A program made the position numbers and the translations under genes. Shown here in pieces: positions 58,212 to 64,000 of a stretch of DNA of 64,000 bases (the first letter of the stretch is position 1; every line of letters starts with the position of its first letter). Source of the stretch: Pisolithus tinctorius (lineage: Eukaryota > Basidiomycota > Agaricomycetes > Boletales > Pisolithaceae); the NCBI GenBank assembly GCA_024663395.1, contig JANFAH010000031.1:682001-746000 (forward strand), given 5' to 3'. Under the pieces are notes generated by a model. That model had not been told where the DNA came from. It saw only the letters and a list, made by a program, of their open reading frames with translations, and searched no databases.

Positions 58212-61200
58212 ATGTCCACAGCAGATATCAAGTGTTTCTCCTGTGGAAAAGTGGTCCGGGGGGAACGCGGACTATCCGTACATGCAAAAAAATGGTGTCC
58301 CAACAAAAAAACTGCAAATGAAAAATTATTGCAGGAATATCCTGCATCTGTTCGCAGACATGAAGCCGAAGTGAGCAGGTTACAATGCCTGCAACGAGAG
58401 GAGGCTGAAGCCCAAGAGCGAGAGGAACGGGAACGCAACGCACTGCATGCCAAACGGCTGGCAGAGTTCACTTGTTTGGGGGTGAGACTACGTTCTGCAG
58501 CAGAAAAAAAAAAGTATTCACCTTCGCGACAGTTTGATGGGCCAGATCTAGGTGAAGATGTCGAACGTCGACCTTCGGGTCTCCCGAAGCGTGCTTGGCG
58601 ACTACCCATGCGTTACCGAGACGAATTACCTGCTGGGCCTGTGCCCGTACCTGTCGTCCAAGTCCCAGATGAGCAAAATGTGCTCGAGGCCCCAGGCAAC
58701 GAATACTACGATCCTGATAATCATATGGAGACTGGGTCAGATGGTAACTCGCTGCAGTCAGACTCACCATTATATCGTACTGTGCAGAATAACTATGGAT
58801 TATTCCGGGAGTATGCAAGTGGGTTCCCGACGTATGACCCAGAGAGTGGGGCACATATTGAACAGCTTTGCGATGGCCGTGCAACGCAGGACTCAGGCGA
58901 GGATGGAGAACCCTGGAATGCTCGGTTCAGCCACTCGCTTAAGCAGCTTCGGAAGAATTATTTCACGCCGTTCCTGAATGCGACAGTTTGGCGCCTCATG
59001 TCCTGGTTCTATAACGGGTCCACACAGAAATCTCAATCTGATCTTGATAATCTGGTGCACAATGTCATCTTGGCAGCAGACTTTGATCGCGAAGACCTGC
59101 GCAGTTTTGTTGCTCAATGAGAACTAAGACGAATGGATGAATCAACACTCTTTTCATCCAACTCATGGTACACAACTAGTGTCACAATCCGGCTGCCCTG
59201 TGAGGGAGTTAAAGTGCATGAAGAAAATGCCCCTGAATTCGAGGTTGAAGAGCTCCACTATCGCAAGCTCACTGACGTAATCAAGGCCGCCTTTGCGGAG
59301 ACAGCTGCCGAAGAATATAATGCGACCCCTTACAAATTATTTTGGCAAGCGGATGACGACACCATCCCAGAACGAGTCTTTGGCGAGGTCTACACGGCTG
59401 ACGTCATGCTCCAAGAACATGAAACAATTAAGGCACAGCCCCGAGATTGTAGCCTCGAAACTGTAGTCGCTGCAATTATGCTTTGGTCAGACTCGACCCA
59501 CCTTGCAAATTTTGGGCATGCAGCGCTCTGGCCAATCTATCTTTACCTGGGAAACCAATCAAAATATGTTCGTGCCAAACCAAACTCCTTCGCTGCCCAT
59601 CATCTTGCCTATATTCCAAAGGTGACGAGTACAAATATATAAATGATGTAATGTGCCTGACACCCAATCCCGCAGTTGTCTGACAAGATTCAAGATTTCT
59701 ATCGCAAGGTCTATGGTACCAGCGCTACTGCTCCCGTGCTCACCCATTGTAAGCGTGAGCTGATGCAGGCCATATGGGCATTCCTTATCGATGACGAATT
59801 CCTCCACACGTATGAACACGGTATGATAATTGAGTTTCCTGATGGAGTAGTACGCAGGGTCTTTCCGCGGCTTTTGACATATGCAGCTGATTATCCCGAA
59901 AAGTACGTGTACTGATCACCTACACGTGCCACTACCAATAACATGTTTACAGAATTCTACTTGCTTCTATGAAGTATTTGGGGAAATACCCGTGTCCCCG
60001 CTGTCTTGTTGGGAAGGAAAATATTTCGAAACTAGGGTCAAAGAGAGATCGTCAGGTCCGCAGAAAAAAGGAGCGAGTGGATAATGAGCCCCGGCGGTTT
60101 TCTATTGAACATGCACGCAAAGCTATATTCGAATCTGGTCGTAGCATCATTGCGGCTGTTGTCGAGAACATTCTTGGTGCGCTGTCCCTAGTTCCTACAC
60201 GGGCATGTACAAATTTTACCTCATTTGTCATACTTGCTGACACACTGCTAGAATGCATTCTCCGAAAAGTTATCGCGGTTCATGTTCAACTTCTACTGCA
60301 TGTTTGTGCCCGACTTCATGCATGAATTTGAGCTTGGAGCATGGAAAGCGACTTTAACCCACTTGATACGGATCCTATTCGAAGCAGGCGACGACAAAAT
60401 TCAGGAATTCAATACACGGTAAATCAGCTTTCGTCTTCAAGACTCAAATGCTGACAATCTACAGCTTCCGTTTGGTGCCAAGCTTTGGGAGGGACACGAT
60501 CCGTAAGTTCAACAGTAACGTGTCGGATCTCTCAAGACTGGCTGCACGAGATTTCGAGGACATCTTACAAGTGAGTACCTCATCTGTCTACTTGCGAATG
60601 CACAATTTTTACACAATACACGAGTGCATCATTCCCGTGTTTGAAGGCTTACTCCCCGAACCGTATAATTCTATTGTTCTCGATCTACTATTCGAACTTG
60701 TGACATGGCACGCTTTTGGCAAACTCCGCATGCACACTGAAACGACACTGTTCCATTTTGACAACAGTACTACTCGCCTTGGTATCGCCCTCCGGAAATT
60801 CTCTGACGATTGCTGTGCGGCCTACAAAACCTACGACCTCCCTCGTGAAACAGCTGCACGTGCCCGTCGTCAAGGCTCAAAGGTGGCTAGAGCACAAGGA
60901 GGATCCAAGGCAGCAGCGGGCTCTACTGCCACGACCAAGGGAGCTGGGAGCCGCAAGCAGCGTACGTTCAACATGGGTACATACAAGCTACATGCCCTGG
61001 GTGACTACGTGGCTTCTATTCGGCTCTTTGGAACGACTGATAACTACTCTACACAAGTGGTAAGTTAAAAAACCTTTTTTTAAACACGCATTCTCATAAT
61101 TTCAGGGTGAACTCGAGCATCGCCGTGTCAAGCGCTTCTACTCCAGAACCAACAAGATCGCCTTTGCCCGTGGCATTGCGAAGCACCAACAACGCGAGCG

Positions 61201-62507
61201 TCTTTTGCAACAGATGCAACAGGCTGCACCCGACTTCACTGATGACGAACCGCTTCCAAAGTGGTCACCGGAAGTTCACTACCAGATGGCACAGAGCAAA
61301 AAAAACTACACTGACATAACAAGGTTCGTATCTGCAAACAAGAATGATCCTGCGGTGAGAGTAAGTTGTGACCTAATCTGCTTTTGAAAACTGCTATTGA
61401 TGGCTATTGACTAGGATTTTGTCAGACGCATGAAGAACCACATCCTGGGCCGCCTGCTAGGCGATATATCAGACAACGGCGAGGGCAAAGAATTTACAGT
61501 CGCTCAACGAAATCGCCTGATCATCATCAAAAACCGTCTCTACAAACACAAGTTACTACGCGTGAATTATACAACATACGACCTTCGCCGTATGCAGGAT
61601 TCAGTCAACCCCCGCACCCACCCTGACATTATGGTCCTTTCGCATGAGGATGAAGATAACCCCCACCCCTATTGGTACGCACGTATAATTGGTATCTTCC
61701 ACGTTGAGATCCAGTATAACGGACCTGAGCTCAACGATCGTTCACTCAAACGCATTGACTTGCTGTGGGTGCGATGGTTCGCTCGCGATTGGCATTTCAA
61801 GTCAGGCTGGGCCTCTCGTCGTCTGCCTCGCGTCGGGTTCTATCCTGAAGATGATCTTGACAACGCGTTTGGATTTGTTGACCCGAACGATGTTGTTCGT
61901 GCCATACATATCATTCCAGCATTTCATTTTGGGCGTACATCAAGTCTTTTGGGCACCTCGATCGCTCGCCAAGAAATAGAGAAGGATGAAGATTGGGACT
62001 GGTACTACATCAACATGTAAGATTTCCATTTATTCTGATTTCTCGCAAGCTCTCTAACACCGCAATCCTTGAAGGTTTGTTGACCGAGACATGTTCATGC
62101 GGTTCCGTGGTGGTGGTGTGGGGCACAAAATGACACGTGAGGTAACTCGCTGCCTCCTCGATGACCGGGACAAGCTGGACAATGCACCGGTTACTCTGGA
62201 ATGGGAGCATGCATTCATGCATGGTAATGAAGACTCGGATTCTGATGGTGATGATGTAGACGAGCGAAAAATCATCACGGACGAAGGGGGTGAAGGTGAT
62301 TCTGACACGAGCAGAAGCTTGCATTTCTCATCCAACGAGGGATCCATTTGCGGTGATCTAGCTGACGAGATGGAAGAGTACGGATATGGCGATCTCGAAC
62401 AAGTTGTTGAGGACGAGAGTGATGACATCGCACAGACTGGTTCGGACGTCGACGACGGTGCTGGGGGGAACCCGGATGATACAGAATTTGACTACGGTGA
62501 CCTTTAA
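58212..62507 (+). pseudogene. Plavaka transposase with one premature TGA
   Basis: Start MSTADIKCFSCGKVVRGERG at 58212: a C2HC-type finger (CFSCGK...HAKKWC), then a coiled coil (EREERERNALHAKRLAEF). The family core follows: NATVWRLMSWFYNGSTQKS, SDLDNLVHNVI, STLFSSNSWYTTSVTIRLPC, PYKLFWQADDDTIPERVFGE, MLWSDSTHLANFGHAALWPI, YLYLGNQSKYVRAKPN, HHLAYIPK, KYPCPRCLVGKENI, FVPDFMHEFELGAWKATL, LVPSFGRDTIRKF, FEGLLPEPYNSIVLDLLFEL, and the C-terminal YGPELNDRS-like, FVDRDMFMRFRGGGVGHK and acidic tail ending 62507. Introns are short and in phase. An in-frame TGA at 59118-59120 (FVAQ-stop-ELRRMDES) breaks it in the middle of a conserved stretch; both sides share the same frame and no intron can remove it. 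CGA to TGA is the simplest origin. Confidence 0.85.
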
Positions 62508-62589
62508 CACTTGCCTGTGTACTACAGTAGGATGGTATGTCGCGAAAGTTACTCTTGACACTAGTGATACGATGCTATGATATTTGCAA

Positions 62590-62880
62590 GAGTCTAATAG
62601 CGAGTCTAATAGCGAGTCTAGCTAGGTTTTGCCAGCACCTCCCATCTCCTTGCTAGGACTAGCAACCCTCCGTCATTGCCTAACTAGGCCTTGCAAGATA
62701 CTGTCGTCGCCTAGCTAGACCCCGCAATATCACACCTGCATCTAGTGGCATCCAGCAAGCTCCTGGCTGCTCTTGCTAGGCCGATCAGGAACGCGCCGTC
62801 CCCTAGCTAGCTGTTGTGAGCCTTGCTAGGCCTCGCAAGCCGCGCCGGACTCTGCCGGGCCCTACTAGATTTGTCCGCGT
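62590..62880. repeat. Right subterminal repeat array of Plavaka element
   Basis: Repeated TTGCTAGGCC, CTAGCTAG and CTAGGCCTTGC motifs plus two tandem AATAGCGAGTCT units at about 62597-62621. They mirror the left array in inverted orientation overall. Confidence 0.85.
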
Positions 62881-62889
62881 TTGCTGATG

Positions 62890-63269
62890 TGCCTGATGAG
62901 TCACACACCACCGTCGGACGAATGACGTTGTGTACATGACATCACTGCGCCATCACGGAATACAGAATATAACATGTCATACTGACGTTCACACTTGCAT
63001 CGACGCAACCTTCGTTAGAGGTTCGTGGTGTACTTTCTTGCGCCGTGAATAAGCATGTGGTGCTTACCGTCCCCAAAACTAAGAAGAGGTTTCTTTCGGG
63101 CTTGCCCCAACACATCGCGGCCTCATGGCATTCGCCTATCCGATACTGTGCTCTGGGGCGATAAAAGGCGTACCTCGTCACACTAATCTGCGATTTGCGC
63201 GTCCCTGTTAGTCTTTTCCAATCTTCTACAGTGGTGCATCCTCCTCTCTTTGTTCCAAAAGCACTCCGA
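62890..63269. other. Right flank of transposon; upstream of thioredoxin-like gene
   Basis: No gene is supported. Normal CpG. Presumably holds the promoter of the following gene. Confidence 0.4.
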
Positions 63270-63820
63270 TGGCTGCAAACTGTATCAAAAATGCCCAGGA
63301 TTTCACGAGGATCGTAAGCTTGGCATGCTGGTATTGCGCTGAAGAAGACTCGACCTTTTTAATTCTAGATTAACAGCGGTCGAGTTGTGGTTATAGATTT
63401 CCATGCCGACGGAAGCGGTATGCTACAGTTCCCTGCCCAGCACTTCTCGATGCTTGAAGAGACCTGGAAACGCATTGGGGTGGACTTTTACTGGGTGAAT
63501 GTCGATGAACTCGACGAGGTAGCCATGGAAATAGATATTAGAGTGGTGAGCATTGCTAATCCAACGCATGTCTAATTTGCCTTCGCCTCACCGTGACGTG
63601 CACCGATAGGTTCCCACCTGCATTGTGTTCAAGGATGGAAAGAAGGTTGGATATGCAGGGGGCGTAGACGCAGGAAATATCCATGTCAGTGGTTCTTCTG
63701 GATCTGTGACTTTGGTACTGACTATCACCGCAGAAGCTTATGGGATCGCACGTTGGTGGCTGGAACGACTCGGGCCTGAGTTCTGTTGCCAGAACCGACT
63801 CGATCATCGAATCTGCGTAG
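63270..63820 (+). CDS. Thioredoxin-fold protein lacking the CxxC active site
   Basis: Exons: ATG 63270 (MAANCIKNAQDFTRI), an exon of about 63369-63546 (INSGRVVVIDFHADGSGMLQ to DIRV), about 63610-63687 ([20 protein letters not shown]) and about 63738-63820 (KLMGSHVGGWNDSGLSS), ending TAG. The strand order VVVIDFHA...[33 protein letters not shown], including the cis-Pro (VP-T), is classic thioredoxin. The active-site WCGPC is replaced by DGSGM, so no disulfide chemistry is possible; a redox-inactive scaffold or chaperone role is inferred. The segment after 63820 to the window end shows no gene. Confidence 0.82.
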
Positions 63821-64000
63821 ACCAAGCATAGGGAAAGGAGCTCCTTCGCCGAGTCTTTAGTTTGCTTAGGGAAGACGGCAGCTCCATTCTGTCAATGGAC
63901 GTTTTCCATAGAAAGGTTCTTAAACGTACTCACACCTGCCAGATACCGACGAGGACATTGAACACGAGGCTAATTAGGTTTACATTTCTACGTTGCACTA

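Larger units (their letters stand above)
55480..62889. mobile_element. Complete Plavaka-type DNA transposon (7.4 kb)
   Basis: Bounded by 12-bp perfect terminal inverted repeats CATCAGCAAACG (55480-55491) and its complement (62878-62889). Both sides carry TG (55478-55479; 62890-62891), compatible with a 2-bp target duplication. Inside each end is a subterminal array of CTAGGCCTTGC-like repeats, the usual transposase-binding architecture of the CACTA/EnSpm superfamily to which Plavaka belongs. Two divergent genes fill it: a DUF6698 protein (-) and the transposase (+). The element is intact except for one nonsense codon in the transposase. Confidence 0.85.

Noticed and set aside
55480..62889. 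KDZ-type (Kyakuja-Dileera-Zisupton) element with TET/JBP gene
   Set aside because: The transposase blocks match Plavaka rather than KDZ, and no TET/JBP dioxygenase motif is present.

Overview
The window is nuclear DNA of a filamentous basidiomycete, most likely an Agaricomycete. Its genes are split by many 45-65 nt GT-AG introns. It also carries families typical of that group: a NACHT-WD40 receptor, HET-domain proteins, an RNAi RNA-dependent RNA polymerase, a PPO-type tyrosinase, a LysM membrane protein and a Plavaka/DUF6698 transposon. The order is not determined; the NLR-rich, CpG-depleted character would fit Boletales, but that is a guess.

Layout. 1-5.1 kb: 3' part of a minus-strand NLR with 14 nearly identical WD40 repeats running off the left edge. 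5.1-8.8 kb: no convincing gene, one foldback element. 8.8-10 kb: C2H2 zinc-finger gene (+). 10.3-15.1 kb: CpG-depleted DNA with a large hairpin and a decayed class V-type chitin synthase. 15.5-19.3 kb: intact RdRP (-). 19.8-25.3 kb: U1A/U2B'' (-), LysM protein (+), MARVEL-like protein (+), polysaccharide deacetylase (-). 26.8-40.3 kb: intact tyrosinase (+), then a head-to-tail tandem duplication. Each unit holds the tyrosinase 3' end, a stretch of minus-strand exons of unknown function and a HET gene. 40.5-51 kb: housekeeping-like genes: CorA transporter (-), PNPOx-like flavoprotein (+), acidic nuclear protein (-), PX-AGC kinase (+). 51.8-55 kb: GRAM-VASt sterol-transfer protein (-). 55.48-62.89 kb: a structurally complete Plavaka element with 12-bp TIRs, subterminal repeats, a DUF6698 gene and a transposase carrying one nonsense codon. 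63.3-63.8 kb: thioredoxin-fold protein without the CxxC.

Two themes stand out. First, self/non-self recognition genes (NLR, two HET copies, RdRP) lie next to mobile and hairpin DNA. Second, three blocks (1-2.65, 10.3-18.4 and 29.9-32.6 kb) have almost no CpG. Each block ends abruptly inside or at a minus-strand gene whose 5' part is CpG-normal, as if gene starts were shielded from methylation-driven C-to-T decay. The tandem duplication gives an internal control, because one copy of the same sequence is depleted and the other is not. Catalytic residues in two genes (RdRP DYDGD; tyrosinase Cys of the Cys-His thioether) sit on micro-exons of 12 and 10 nt; the reading frames close exactly only when these are included.
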